Assembly (NCBI GenBank): GCA_944472135.2
Contig: OX235262.1
Span: 85,534,903 to 85,598,902, forward strand
Source of the DNA: Trichobilharzia regenti
Taxonomy: Eukaryota > Platyhelminthes > Trematoda > Strigeidida > Schistosomatidae
Direction of reading: 5' to 3'
Length of the DNA stretch: 64,000 nucleotides
Shown: in pieces, positions 43,736 through 55,150 of the stretch
How positions within the stretch are numbered: position 1 is the first letter of the stretch
Layout: every line of letters starts with the position of its first letter
Translations under genes and position numbers: made by a program
The notes under the pieces: generated by a model
Seen by the model: the letters and a program-made list of their open reading frames with translations, nothing else
Databases searched by the model: none
What the model was told of the DNA's origin: nothing

Positions 43736-44470
43736 AATGACTAATGCGAGTAAACAGGAATGCAGAAGAAAGTTTGAGTGATATCACAGACATAACAAGT
43801 GGTCCGTATTCATCAATAATCAACTGGTGAGAATAACGTGTAAAGTTGCATTGGATTCCATATGCTGAAATTGTCATACTGTGAAAGGGTATACAAATTG
43901 AAAGAATATACTGAGAATGATGATGATGTATGTGTACTGCTTATTAATATATACGAGTAGTATATGCGGTCTTTAGGTGGGAAATGATGATGTATGCATC
44001 AGTAGGGACGCTACTGAAGAAGAAAGCCAAGTAGGAGGTGGTTATTTTAGGAAACGAGTAATTACACAGAGATAAGTACGTATCTAAAATGATAATAATA
44101 ATAATGATGATATCATCCTCGTTGTCATATGCAACGATTTCAAGATTTTGGTATTGTAGTATTGTGGATTTTTTCTTCAAGACAGTAAAGTCAGCATTGA
44201 GACTTCCATAACATGAATAGAAGGTAAACTACGTATTCTAATAGATATTTAAACTTTAATTCATCTTATCCGTAAACTATTAAGGCAGGCTTAGTTAAGT
44301 GTTTAACAAACCGAGCAGTAGCACTAAGTAGCACAAAAAAGACCTAAATGATGAAATAAAACAGATAAAAGAGGCGTTTGTGTTAAATAACTATCCTATA
44401 AAATTCATTAGGAAGATCGAAAAAGGCCAAAAGCAAAAATAATGGTAACATAAATAAGAAAGAATATAAG

Positions 44471-46121
44471 TCATTCACTGTTATACCATTTTTCCGGTAA
44501 CGTTCTACCTTTTGCATGGAAAAACATTAAAATTATCCCTATACCAAAACCATCTTCTGGTTCTGATATTAAATTTCGGCCCATTGCAATTACTTCCCCC
44601 TTTTTAAAATTGATGGAAAAATTACTTTTACTTCGTCTTGAACCTGCTTTGAAACCTTTTAATGATCCTAAACAATTTGCATACAAACATGGTAGAAGTA
44701 CCTTGGATGCTGCGGTTGTCTTATATCACAATGTTGTCTCTTGTTTAGACAAAGGTGCTAAATATGTTCGTAGTGCTTTCTTAGACTACACATCTGCTTT
44801 TGACTCTGTACCTAGGGGCCTTTTATTAAATAAGCTATCATTGACACAAACAGGATCCTGGGCTAAGAGTTGGTTGCATTCCTATTTTTCTGATAGAATG
44901 CAGTATACTGTATATAACGGCAAATCTTCTTCTACCTCGCTTACAAAATCCGGTGTTCCACAAGGTGCTGTCCTCTCTCCTTTTCTTTTTTCTTTCTTCC
45001 TACATGACCTGCCTCATTCAAACGAAACTAACTTTGTTAAATATGCAGATGATCTGACTGTATCACTGCCTATCACTTCCGAGTCTGACAGCTCCAAACT
45101 TAATAGCTTTCTGTTGGACATCAACAACTGGTCCAAGTCAAATGGTCTTATATTAAATCCTTCCAAATGTCAGGTGCTTGACTTTACTTTCAAGCATCGA
45201 CGTGACTTACTTGAACTAGTTAACTCTCATGATCCCTGTAGCATAGATGGCACGGAAATTGAAACCAAATCAAGTATTAAATACCTTGGACTAGTTTTTT
45301 CCTCTGACCTTTCATGGTCATCCCATATCTTATCTATCTCTAAGAAAATGTTTCGTCTTACCTTCTACATTAAAAAGTTAAGACAATCAGGTATCAACCA
45401 ACCTTTAGTTTTGCAATTTTTAAACTCCTGTATTTTACCTATTGTACTCTACTGCTCTCCATTAATCTTTCCTGGGCTGCTCAAAAAAGATTATATCATA
45501 TTACGAAGAGTATTAAATGCTGTGAGTAGAGCTTGTGGTCTGCCACTGCATGAGCTCGCTAATACTATAGTCGAGAGGCATATAAATTCCTGTACGAAAT
45601 GGGCAAAGGCTATAATGTCAGACCCTCTGCACCCCCTTTATTCACACCTGTCCCCTTGTATCTCATCAGGTAGGACGAGAAGTCAATATAAAAAGATATA
45701 TGCTCGTACTACTAAGTATAGAAATTCTACAATACCCTATTTAGCGCGTACTTTATGTGACGAAGACTCTGTTAGACGTGAAACTTACAAGTTACTATGT
45801 AATTAGCACAGTGAATCGACCCTTTTATCGTTCATCTTTCTGTATTTTATGGTGTTACACTTTCTATCGTTTAAATCGTTACTCTGCTATTTTATATTAG
45901 TTGGTATTACTATTATTACTACAATTTTGTACTTTATACATATTTTTCTCCGTATGGCACACAGTATTTTGCTACGTAGCTGCTACAACAATCGTTTTAT
46001 TACTATTATGTATTGTGTATTTTTAATTTTTTTTGTCGTTTTTGGGTAAATTAGATGCAATATTGTACTGAATGCTGAAAATTCCTTGCTGTATCATGAG
46101 TACTGTTTTTGGAATAAAGCA

Positions 46122-46148
<27 letters not shown>
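44471..46148 (+). mobile_element. CR1-like LINE, 5'-truncated, intact RT end
   Basis: 5' truncated within RT. The open frame runs 44472-45806, with a 3' UTR of about 300 bp ending in GATGCAATATTGTACTG, ATGAGTACTGTTTTTGGAAT, AAAGC and an (ATT)n tail (46123-46148). A 7-bp duplication (ATATAAG) flanks it. Inserted in a PLE that itself sits in one arm of the inverted repeat. Confidence 0.85.
44472..45806 (+). CDS. CR1-like reverse transcriptase, truncated but uninterrupted
   Basis: Reverse transcriptase of a non-LTR retrotransposon. Upstream of the first Met (44610) the frame is already open and encodes family sequence (NVLPFAWKNIKIIPIPKP, FRPIAITSPFLKL). Counting from 44610 (398 aa): FLDYTSAFDSVPRG at 58-70 (first catalytic Asp), GVPQGAVLSPFLFSFF at 115-130, YADDLTVSL at 145-153 (catalytic DD, 45042-45053), then SIKYLGLVFSSDLSWSSHI and the C-terminal RETYKLLCN. 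No stop or frameshift over about 444 codons, the best preserved LINE frame here. The endonuclease and N-terminal RT fingers are lost, so autonomous activity is impossible. Confidence 0.85.
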   Translation, partial: HSLLYHFSGNVLPFAWKNIKIIPIPKPSSGSDIKFRPIAITSPFLKLMEKLLLLRLEPALKPFNDPKQFAYKHGRSTLDAAVVLYHNVVSCLDKGAKYVRSAFLDYTSAFDSVPRGLLLNKLSLTQTGSWAKSWLHSYFSDRMQYTVYNGKSSSTSLTKSGVPQGAVLSPFLFSFFLHDLPHSNETNFVKYADDLTVSLPITSESDSSKLNSFLLDINNWSKSNGLILNPSKCQVLDFTFKHRRDLLELVNSHDPCSIDGTEIETKSSIKYLGLVFSSDLSWSSHILSISKKMFRLTFYIKKLRQSGINQPLVLQFLNSCILPIVLYCSPLIFPGLLKKDYIILRRVLNAVSRACGLPLHELANTIVERHINSCTKWAKAIMSDPLHPLYSHLSPCISSGRTRSQYKKIYARTTKYRNSTIPYLARTLCDEDSVRRETYKLLCN

Positions 46149-46153
<5 letters not shown>

Positions 46154-47227
46154 AGGAGGAGACATCTGAGATCCTACGTAGGATTCTTAATAAAGCAGGA
46201 ATTAAGGTGGCATTCAAACCTACAAAATCACTCAGAGACAAGCTCTGTAGGCTAAAGTACCCGGCTGACTCAAGTAAACAAAATAATATAATTTACAAAA
46301 CACCTTGCAATGACTGTGAGGTCAACTATATAGGTTGAACTAGTAGATCGGGGGTAATCAGATTGGCGGAACATGAGAATTTGGCTAAGGTAAGAATGGT
46401 TGACCTAGAGAAGATAAGTAATTTAGAAAATAAGCTCAACAATTGCACTGCATGGATTAACATACAACCACACAATAGGGTGGGAGAGGGTTAAGATTCA
46501 AAGAAGTAATCTATGTAGGTGGAGAGAGAGATTGATTACTGAATCCTGGTTCATTGAGTCTACTCCCAACACATGCAACAGAAATAACTCAATGCAAATG
46601 CTAGAGATATGGAAGATATTATTACCGCCGGTCAAATCAGAGGAGGATAATAAATAATCTCAAATCTTTATCTCAATTCAAGCGCATCACAACATTCTAA
46701 CAAGTAACTTATTGTGACTATAAAAAACACTCGTCTTATTTCCCATCTGATTGTAATTGATCAATAACATTCGTATCATTATTTCTGAATGTACATTATC
46801 ACATATTGATTTTTATTCCAATATCTGGGCAATTCCACACATGTATATAAATGAAGGAAAAAGTTGTGTGAGTAACTTGATATAATTATGAGCAATGGTT
46901 TGTGCTAGAAACGTCATCAGTTAATATTACTGTGTAGCACTGTGTGACATATCAAAATAAAATCTTACTTGTAATGGAGATACACAAATAACTTGTTTAA
47001 AGTAAACCAGACTGTAAAGTGAATCCAAGTCATTCAGAAAAATGTCATTTGGATGTAGGAGTTCCTTTTGGAAAATCAAAGTGAGCCGATTTATAACACT
47101 AGTCTAAATAATGAAAGTGAAATAACAAAGACAAGTGGGGAACATCGTGTTGATTATGAATAGAAAAAATACCAAAATGTGTCAACTAAACAACACCAAA
47201 TCGACAACACTGTGATTTTATAGACTA

Positions 47228-47497
47228 CTATTCATGGTTAAATAAATATTGTAATTGGACTGCGTCATTTAACGCTCTACTGTTCAATGACATATCTTCT
47301 GGTAGTGTTAATGATGAAAAGTCGTTGAATTCTAATTCCACAGGTAGTTTTCTCAGTGGTCACAATAAAACACATAGATCGAGGGTTATCGATAAGGCGT
47401 CGCTGACATTCACTGTTATTCGTAGGTATCCGTTGTGATAGGTGACTTCGTGGACACCAGTGATGACGAATTCCCTCTCAAATTTCACGAAATCCAT
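47228..47497 (-). pseudogene. Unrecognised reading frame in right arm
   Basis: From the ATG at 47497 the minus strand reads MDFVKFEREFVITGVHEVTY, HNGYLRITVNVSDALSITLD, LCVLL, one in-frame TGA, then PLRKLPVELEFNDFSSLTLP, EDMSLNSRALNDAVQLQYLF, NHE and TAG. Composition is unusually protein-like compared with neighbouring random frames. The left-arm counterpart (about 36540-36830) is far more decayed. I do not recognise the family; it could be an exon of a host gene captured by the duplication, or an unknown element protein. Confidence 0.35.
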
Positions 47498-48829
47498 CCT
47501 GTCTTCTGTTAATAATGAGCAGTGTATTAACTTCTAGTTATGTGCCCTGTGAGATTTCGATTATTTTTTTCAATGGTCCTTACACCGATGCCAGTTTATC
47601 ACTAAATCTACTTATAAAATCAATTGAATTCGTACAGATTAAAACTTAAAAGACTCGAGGTATCCCACCATTTTATAAATTGAGTAATGGTATGTTAGAA
47701 GTACAGGAAATGAATGAGTTCCCTTGTTAGATACATCATATAGCAAAATGACAGTATTTTTCAATGATTTCACTTCATCATTTTGAGGCTGAGATTGTAT
47801 TACCAATAGACGAATACCATAAACTCATCCATTATTCATGTAACCTAAAGTAGAAATATGTTATCTAGTCGAGTTAAACAAGTTATTGGTCAGATTAATA
47901 ATTTCATTCCAATTCATCTCATTGAAACACTCAATATATCACATGAATAACTGCTCAATTGTTAAGGTTGAGATAAATTTTTATTACACCCTTGTGAGTA
48001 ACATTTATATTGATATTCTTAACCATATCATAAACGCAGATGAGTATTCTTTTACATTATGAAGAATATGGAAGATAATTCTTCGGACGAAAACCTTCAG
48101 TAATAACGAATTCAATTTATGATTCTCTACATGTACATCTAACACTAAATTGAAATACACAATAATTTGTGTATTGAGTCACTATTAGAGGTGAAATGAA
48201 AATTCGGCTTCTCTTAGGATTGGAAACAATGACCTCAAGACTACTGAAATGTCTATAGCTAATTGGTACAACACCAGACTAGTAAATCGAAGGTGGGTGA
48301 TTCGAATATTACCACCATCCATGAACGTCATTTCATCATAGATTACTGTAGATGATATTAGTAGCAGTCTACTAACCCAATGTTATTCCGGATAGCTTAA
48401 TTAATTGATAGGACTATTTGTTGATGACTGACAGGAATGAGTTCACTCATAGTTCCACTGACGAAGAGTTATTATATTCACTAAGAAGGATTTAGAATAT
48501 GAATGTTGTAAACAAACTTAGAGGAGATCAGTGATGGAATCGGTAGGCCTGAAGTAGTCAGATAACCGACTGTTACATGAATGATTCACTATCACTGCTG
48601 GCTTGATAAGTGTGCAGACTAGTCTTTAGAGACACATTCGATGTTGTGTACTGTTTGTATTCCTTAGATGCAAGAAACTTTATGTAAACACGATAAACTA
48701 GATGAAAACAACAACTTGTCTTTTGTTTACTCCAGTGAATCAGTTTCCGACTATTGAAGATGTTTAGGTGAATGAGAGGCAATAACTGCTTGTAATCTCT
48801 TCTTCAAATTCTTCAGTGTGTCGAGTGAA

Positions 48830-48990
48830 ATGGGAATCAGTAGTTACAATTTGGGCGTCAGAGGATGGGATGGAATGGAAGTGAATGCTTGGGAGCAGTC
48901 ATGAAGCACAAAGCAGAATATAGTGTAGATGTGTCTGTGATGTCTTACGTTCCACTGGACACTAAAGGGATGAATAATAAAACAATAAAA
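48830..48990 (+). mobile_element. RTE-type 3' end fragment (right arm)
   Basis: Plus-strand counterpart of 35030-35245: GTGAATGCTTGGGAGCAGTC through TCTTACGTTCCACTGGACAC and an AATAATAAAAC tail. Confidence 0.45.
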
Positions 48991-49170
48991 TAATTATTTT
49001 TCGGAATTTATTTTTCCCAGGAATTATTGAATTAACAATATTATGACGTTAATTTATTGAATTCACTTGTTGGTTGATTTCACGGAATCCAGGTGTTTGT
49101 GCTCTTTCTACCTGTCAACACATAGTGTGAGTGGTTAGATGGTGTCTGGAGGCTAACTAGAATTTTTCTG

Positions 49171-49297
49171 ATATTAGATAATTTTATTCTAAATATCACA
49201 CGGTGATTCAGTATTAATAACTAGACAACCTTTCGAGTATAAATTCTCGTTAATAATCATATGACTGTGTGACATTTAAAATGAACTTATCTAATAT
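49171..49297. mobile_element. MITE-like palindrome (right arm)
   Basis: Partner of 34745-34870: inverted ends ATATTAGATAATTTTATTC... and ...GAACTTATCTAATAT around an AT-rich centre. Confidence 0.6.
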
Positions 49298-51084
49298 GGA
49301 ACTGCATTCTACCACAGTGGCCAGGTTCTGCAGCTATATTGATGACACTTATGGTCATCCTGGTTGAAGGAATAGTCAGTAAGCTCACACGATTATCACA
49401 AATAGATTTTGTTTGGTTGATAGTGGCTGGCAGTGGGACATGTTCAGATCTCAGAAACACAGTGCAGTGAAATCAGACAAATGGAGATTCAGAGCAATTC
49501 CAATGAATAACACCTAGCACAAAAGTCGGCACTTATTGCTCAGTAGTCTGGCGAATCACTCTTCGGTGTTTCAAATCGATGGATTCTGGATTCAGTCTTC
49601 ACTGGGATGTAGGTGCATACAGATGACGAATACGGAATCGAATGAAACACATCTCTCAAATTCCATTGGTAACCACCATAGACCAAACGACATGATGTTA
49701 CTTATCTTAATAAGCCTAGAAACGTGAATTTCTGTATCCCACATGTGTTGTAGTTCCCACTGATTGTTTGAACTTTCGTTTTAACGCATTCATGTAATTT
49801 GGCGACATATCCCTGTTTTTCTGGAATGATTGCTCGCATGTGTCTCGCTCCGTTGTTGTGCTATCATTAAGCGCGCTGTTTGAGCTCCCCATCCAAGCCA
49901 GTTAACAGATAAGTTGCATAACATTCTTATTTATTAAATTTGGAACCTTATCTGTGGTATAAACATAATTTTTATAAGGGCACACTACTAATTCACAAGC
50001 CTTCTTACTTTGAGTTCGTTAATCAGTATTGACACGTTAGGCGGAGTACTGATTAGGATATTAAGCGGGGAAATCTTTAGTAAGTGAGGTTAATCAAGGT
50101 CTACCTTAAGTACAATCAACCACTTTGACGTTCAATATCCTTCACTAAGTTAAAAAGAGAGAATAAGTATAATCAGATTCGTCGGATGAGATACATTTTC
50201 AATTTCATTTTCGAAAAGCGACTGAAATAAACTAGACAGACGCTCCCAACACCCGATCAGTTGGTTATTGAATAAGAGATGAGAAAAAAGTGGAATTTAT
50301 GCAAAGTCGTCATCAAGCTAGTTTTTCTGCTGTAGTAGTAGCAGTAGCAGTAATTATCACGCAATCATCTCCACATATGACTCTCTTTTTTTCAGTGACG
50401 TCACAATCATCTTTTATATCTGTTGTGACAATGCTCCAGTGGAATTTTAAATAAAAGGTAAGAGGACAATATATGTGACAGTAGAAAAAAACACTTTTTC
50501 TCCAACTAATGATTTTCGAAAGCTGTACAATCGTGTGTCTGTTGCCTTCATCTCGGAATTCATGAGATCAATGAAATCCTGGCCATTGTGATCTAGAAAG
50601 TGGACATGTTAGTGAAAAATACAGTAAAATATCCAAACGAAACACGTATGAATATTGAGCATTCATTCATAAAACATAGACGCAGAATGCATGTTGAATA
50701 TGAAACGATGAGAATTGGACAGAATTATGATAAGAATATTCCCTTGGTCATGATTTGTTTTCGGAGATAGAGATGAGGTGTAGATTTCTTGAATGTGAGC
50801 TTACGAGTTTAGTAGTTAGTGTGTGTGTGTGTGTGTATGAAAGTACATTGAGTGCAGTGAAGTGTGAAGTAAGTGAGTGTATTTTCGAATATTGTTGAGG
50901 TTGGCCAATATTCGGAGATAAGAATGATATCAGTGCATCATATAGGTTGAGTAGATCATTTCCGAATCTGTTACAGTATACCGATATCCTTTTATTAATA
51001 TCCACTATTCAGCAATAAACACTAGTAAACCCCGTTAGAGATCCAACACAGGACCATCCAGGATGGAATCCTGTGTTATATCAA

Positions 51085-52300
51085 TTATTATTATTGTATT
51101 ATTATATCCTTTAATTCCCAGATGAACATAGGGCTTCATCTGCACGTCTCCATTGCCTTCCATTTTCTGCCAACTTTTTCACCCCACCCCAAGTCTGTCC
51201 ACATGCTTTCATCTCCTCTTCACATGACCTCCTCCAGGTCACCCTTGCACCAAAGACCAACTCGCCGCCCGCTTCCCTTTCGGCCTGGTTCCACTCGAGC
51301 AATGGCTTGTCTAGTGATATCACTTGATTGCTCGTTTCCACAGAGTATGGCCAGCCAATCCATCTCCATTTCTTCCTGCCTATTTGAGGCACAATCGGTT
51401 CCTGTTGGGTTGGTTCGCTCATTGCCAGAGATCCCAACCTGTTGCTCACCTTTTCTGGCCGGCCATCTGCTCTAGAGTATTGAGCGAAGACAGCTGTTGA
51501 TGAAGGTATGTAGTTTGTTTGAGATGCTCTTCATGACGCGCTGCCCAAGTCTCTGATCCATATAGTAGAACTGACTGGCTTCACGTTGGAGTTGAAAATC
51601 CTTATTTTATTTTTGATGGTGAGCGCTGTTGGTGTCTACACAGAATTGAGAGTAATGAAAGCTTGTCTTGCTTTCCCGATTCTGGCTTTGATATTCTCAT
51701 CAGACCCGTTCGCCTGTAGTTGAAACGATGCTTCCCAAGTCGGTGGGTGAACGAGGTTTTTTCTCTCAGGTTCCTCCCATTTATCCTGGCTGATTGTTGT
51801 CTGTTGTTGTTGCCGTTGCTGTTGGTGTTGGCCAGGAATCTTCATCCCCTACCTCTGTTTTATCTGTGTTCACTTGAAGTCCTATCTTTGATGCTTCTTC
51901 TGCCAACTTGTTGATTTTTACTTGCATATCTTCCAGTTTGTGGGAAATCAGACATATATCATCACGGGCGAAGTCCAGATCCTCCAAGTTCTCTTTTTGT
52001 GTGAGTTCATTTTATGCCTGTTCTTTCACCGCCCGCTGTCTGTCGCATTATCTAATCTACTGCAATCAGGAAAATAATTGGCGATAGTAGGCAGCCTTGC
52101 CTCGCTCCCATCCTCACTTCGAAGGATTCTATGATTTTCCCCTTGTGGAAAACATCTCATCCAACAGTTGTCCTACAACTGTTGGATGAGATGTATAATT
52201 GTCGGTGGCACCCCGTAGTAGCGAAGTAGTTGCCAAATGACCACTCGATCGACGCAGCACTTTCGAAGGCCTTTTCAAAGTTGATGAAGTTATAACATTC
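51085..52300 (-). mobile_element. RTE-B LINE, RT motif to 3' end
   Basis: Minus strand order: FINFEKAFESAASIEWSFGN (about 52285 downward), a locally inverted segment (52151-52191), GKIIESFEVRMGARQGCLLS and PIIFLIAVD (52135-52060), DLDFARDDICLISHKLEDMQ (51981 downward), IKARIGKARQAFITLNSV (about 51700), RKKWRWIGWPYSVETSNQ (about 51370), RVTWRRSCEEEMKACGQTW (about 51240) and EALCSSGN at 51111. The tail AATAATAATTG ends near 51080. Frameshifts split the frame. Confidence 0.85.
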
Positions 52301-53160
52301 GCAAATCAGCGATGGCAGTTATCATTTCTTTATCTAACTTTAAGTCAATCAAATCCCTGTGAAGCAGTACTTAAAAATCAAAGATACTTTCTTAGATTAT
52401 ATCAAAATTATATAGATGAGATAGAGGAAACTGATCCGTTTTACTTATACAGAGTTAGGTAGTAGTAGAAATTTTAATGAAGTGTGTGTTTACACACCAA
52501 CCTCTCGAATATATCTGTCATTCTATAAACACCAGTTTAAAATGTGTCTACTGGCCTTATTTGATTGTTCACTTTTTTGTAAAACAGGTGTGAAATACTT
52601 CAATATTTCAATTACAGTTTTCGCCTGACAGTTTACAAAATACTAAGATCAGTAGGCTTGAAGGCTTTAAATTATTCTTGTTGATTTACCGTACAGTGTA
52701 TATTAAATCTTCCTTTAAATAAATCAACAAAAAGTGCTGATATGACGTCCACTACCAGGCAATTGTAGTAGTCCACAGTTCGATGCAAGAAACAAACTTC
52801 CAGAAATAGATGATTCAAACACGATTTTTTGAACTTTAACATGAGTGATTGTACATTGACTAAACGCAACAACAAATGCATCTTGTTTTATTTGAATACA
52901 ATAACAAAATCAACAAGTGTAGACAAGATAGTGTTAAAACAAACAAACAATAATAGTTCTAATTCTGTAAACAATTGCAGAGTGATACACTCCACTGATC
53001 AGCCATAATAAAATTTGCATAGGTCAACTGTTTATTAACCTTTTTCTTTTAGTTTCAGTTAGTCGCTTATAATCTGATGTGCACTTTTAGAGTGATCGTT
53101 TTCTTTATAATCGTATAATTTTTTTTGTACTCTATCTGCCAAGTAGTATATCTCATTACA
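52300..53160. other. No recognisable element
   Basis: AT-rich, with only short frames on both strands; nothing matched to other parts of the window. Confidence 0.4.
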
Positions 53161-53330
53161 GACTAGATTACGTCACGAACTGATATTAGTTACAGAACGA
53201 TTGAGAATCAGGGAGAGCTGGACAACCGTTCACTCCTAGTTTGGGGCTATTTAGCAGTACTTACTCAAGCTATCTAGTGTTGCCTGGTTTTCAATGGTCT
53301 ACAAACTGATGATGACTTCTACCGAAATTA
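53160..53330. mobile_element. Ribozyme-SINE inverted half pair
   Basis: Left half (minus): GAACTGATATTAGTTACAGA ... AGGGAGAGCTGGACAACCGTTCACTCCTAG...TTTAGCAGTACT, a decayed hammerhead (core CTAAATA, inactive). Right half (plus): TGCCTGGTTTTCAATGGTCT and ACAAACTGATGATGACTT. Halves converge at the ribozyme, and the tRNA-like part is missing. Confidence 0.55.
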
Positions 53331-54378
53331 GAATTTGCTCTTGTAAACCCACTAACTACAACGAAAACTTTGTAAGTCATCGCTAGCATTTTCTCTACCA
53401 AGATCTACCCGAAACTGTCGTCTCTGACACCGGTTCTCTGTTCAATTCTTTACAATTCCAGGATTTTTGACTTCGATATTCTACTTTATCATTCATACTA
53501 AATGGCTAAGCAGAAACATTTGTGGATACTTCGAGAAAGCCATGTGCAAACCGTGGGGTATAGGACGTCCATAGATATTATCTAAAACATCTTGTCTACG
53601 TACAGAACAACATTAACAGAAGGGTTACCAAATTATCAAAGGCCAATGAAAGTACAGATGGTAAGGAAGCTGTGAACCATCCATGATGCACTGATACCCA
53701 AGCTGCCTGCAGTTAAATTACTAATCACACCGAAATCGTTTGAAATCTGGACATCTCTGTTTGCCAGAGACTACAGAGCATGATGCAGTAGATGCATAGA
53801 AGAACCGATCATTGGCAGACATTGTAATGTCATATATGGTGTCATAGTTGGACCAGAGACGTGGAAATGACACAAAATACCAGCTACAGTGGGAGCACCC
53901 TGATAAAAAGACAACAATCTACCAATTTCCACTGGATATACTATTAAATGTCTTTGGAATACGTGTAATAGAAGCCAAAAAGCTGCCGACATCCCACTTA
54001 ATGGCAAACCAACCCCCTTCGAAATCAAATAGAGAAGCGCAGGAAATAGGTGGTGCTCTTCTAGACTGAATCTATGTAATATTTCTCCTGAAAGTGGGAG
54101 GGGGTTACATGGGGGTTCAATATCTAGTCTGTCAAGTGACTTCATCTTTTTAGAATAACGTCCGCCACTTTCGGCCATTATTATTATGCACAATTTGACT
54201 ATTCTTCTGGATAGTTTTCTCTCTATTTTTTGAATATAGATTTCTCTGCCATCTGGATGGTCTCAATTAAGTAGCAGCGGGGGAATTCATCTGATAGTTG
54301 TAAAACGTTGACACAAGACTGCTGATATCCGTGATTATCGTGGCTATACCAATCTGTACGGAAGTACAAAAACTAAGT
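53330..54378. other. Unclassified stretch with overlapping frames
   Basis: 53771-54193 (minus, 140 codons) and 53848-54069 (plus, 73 codons) overlap each other. Neither shows a domain or motif I know, and 53640-54060 could be decayed element coding sequence on the plus strand (VIYGVIVGPETWK then a stop). I cannot decide. Confidence 0.3.
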
Positions 54379-54451
54379 GCGTCGGTGGCACAGTGGTTAG
54401 GACTCTCACCGACCATGCACATGGTCCGGGGTTCGAGCCCTCGCCGACGCA
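54379..54451 (+). repeat. tRNA-like SINE head
   Basis: 73 nt: acceptor pairing GCGTCGG/CCGACGC, textbook A box TGGCACAGTGGTTAGG, the same odd anticodon arm GACCATG-CA-CATGGTC as the SINE at 21030, and T arm CGGGG-TTCGAGC-CCTCG fully paired (one G-U) with B box GGTTCGAGCCC. The following about 110 bp (to 54560) differ from the tail of the 21030 SINE. More likely a Pol III SINE than a functional tRNA because of the anticodon arm and repeated occurrence. Confidence 0.65.
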
Positions 54452-54749
54452 CACCTGATATCTATGGTCGACCTGCGAAATTTGGGCTACTGATATCCAC
54501 GCTTAAAATTCCATACTTGTACGAAAAATACAGTGTGGAATCAAGCTGTAATCAAAAATAATAACTTTAGTGTTTCTTTGAAGTGAACAGTGGATGAGTT
54601 TACCTACTTCGCAATAATTAGACCTTGTAATCCAGCAACACATAGAAATAATAAGAATATAAGTAATCATGTTAAGCGATCATTAGATCATCGATACTTG
54701 CTTAGTGTACACGAAATGTTGAAATAAATGGTCTCCCATTGATGTTAGG

Positions 54750-55150
54750 TAGGCGGATTTCATCACGGGCTGACATCAGTTAGAAAACCATTGGAAAACC
54801 TGCAGGGAGAACTGGACAGCTGTGTCGTCGCAGTTGGGACTCTTCATCAGTACACAGCCACCCACCAACGGCGTTCGAACCCAGCACTTTCTTGTTACAA
54901 GGCTAGCGAGTTAATAGACCATTAAGCCACTCGGACGCGATCCAATGGCCAGTCGATGAATTCTAACTTCTGCCAATTCACGACATAGCGCAACCACTTT
55001 GTAATGTCTTCTTCGATGAGTTACTGCCTCACCTTCAACCTGCTGTATTCTACTGATCACGGCTTCCCACTAGAACCCCAGGTAACTACTTGAATGGGGT
55101 CAGTAGCTAGTAAGCAACAAATCAGTTTTCAAGTATTGGTTTTTTTTCTA
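54750..55150 (-). mobile_element. Ribozyme-SINE, long copy (minus)
   Basis: Minus strand order: spacer AACCAATACTTGAAAACTG, CCTGGGGTTCTAGTGGGAAG, GCAGGTTGAAGGTGAGGCAG, GTGAATTGGCAGAAGTTAG, A-box-like GAGTGGCTTAATGG, B-box GGTTCGAACG, then a hammerhead with an extra GAT in the core (CTGATGAAGAG) and GACA for GAAA (inactive), CAGCTGTCC, tail to GTGATGAAATCC at 54750. One of the most complete single units in the window. Confidence 0.75.

Larger units (their letters stand above)
44215..46990 (+). mobile_element. Penelope-like element split by a CR1-like LINE
   Basis: Left part (about 44220-44470) encodes the PLE linker LNDEIKQIKEAFVLNNYPIK and FIRKIEKGQKQK. Right part (46149-46975) encodes ETSEILRRILNKAGIKVAFK, DKLCRLKYPADSSKQNNIIY, CNDCEVNYIG (then a stop) and TSRSGVIRLAEHENLAKVRM, followed by a decayed 3' region and the conserved terminal hairpin near 46885-46910. 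The LINE between them is flanked by ATATAAG (44464-44470 and 46149-46155). Same PLE subfamily as 25265-26000. Confidence 0.75.
43460..50985. repeat. Large inverted repeat, right arm
   Basis: Reverse-complement partner of 33065-39115. Interrupted by the PLE/CR1-like insertion between about 44215 and 47000; the uninterrupted equivalent is at 36990-37040. Contains the GT run 43624-43653, the empty RTE-B site 44107-44160, the RTE 3' end at 48830-48990, the palindrome 49171-49297 and the 69-codon frame 48573-48782 (identical in protein to 35259-35468). Confidence 0.85.

Noticed and set aside
53771..54193. 140-codon minus-strand frame
   Set aside because: Overlaps an equally plausible plus frame, shows no domain, and has composition expected by chance.
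54825..54880. Active hammerhead in the SINE at 54750
   Set aside because: Core has an extra GAT and GACA replaces GAAA.
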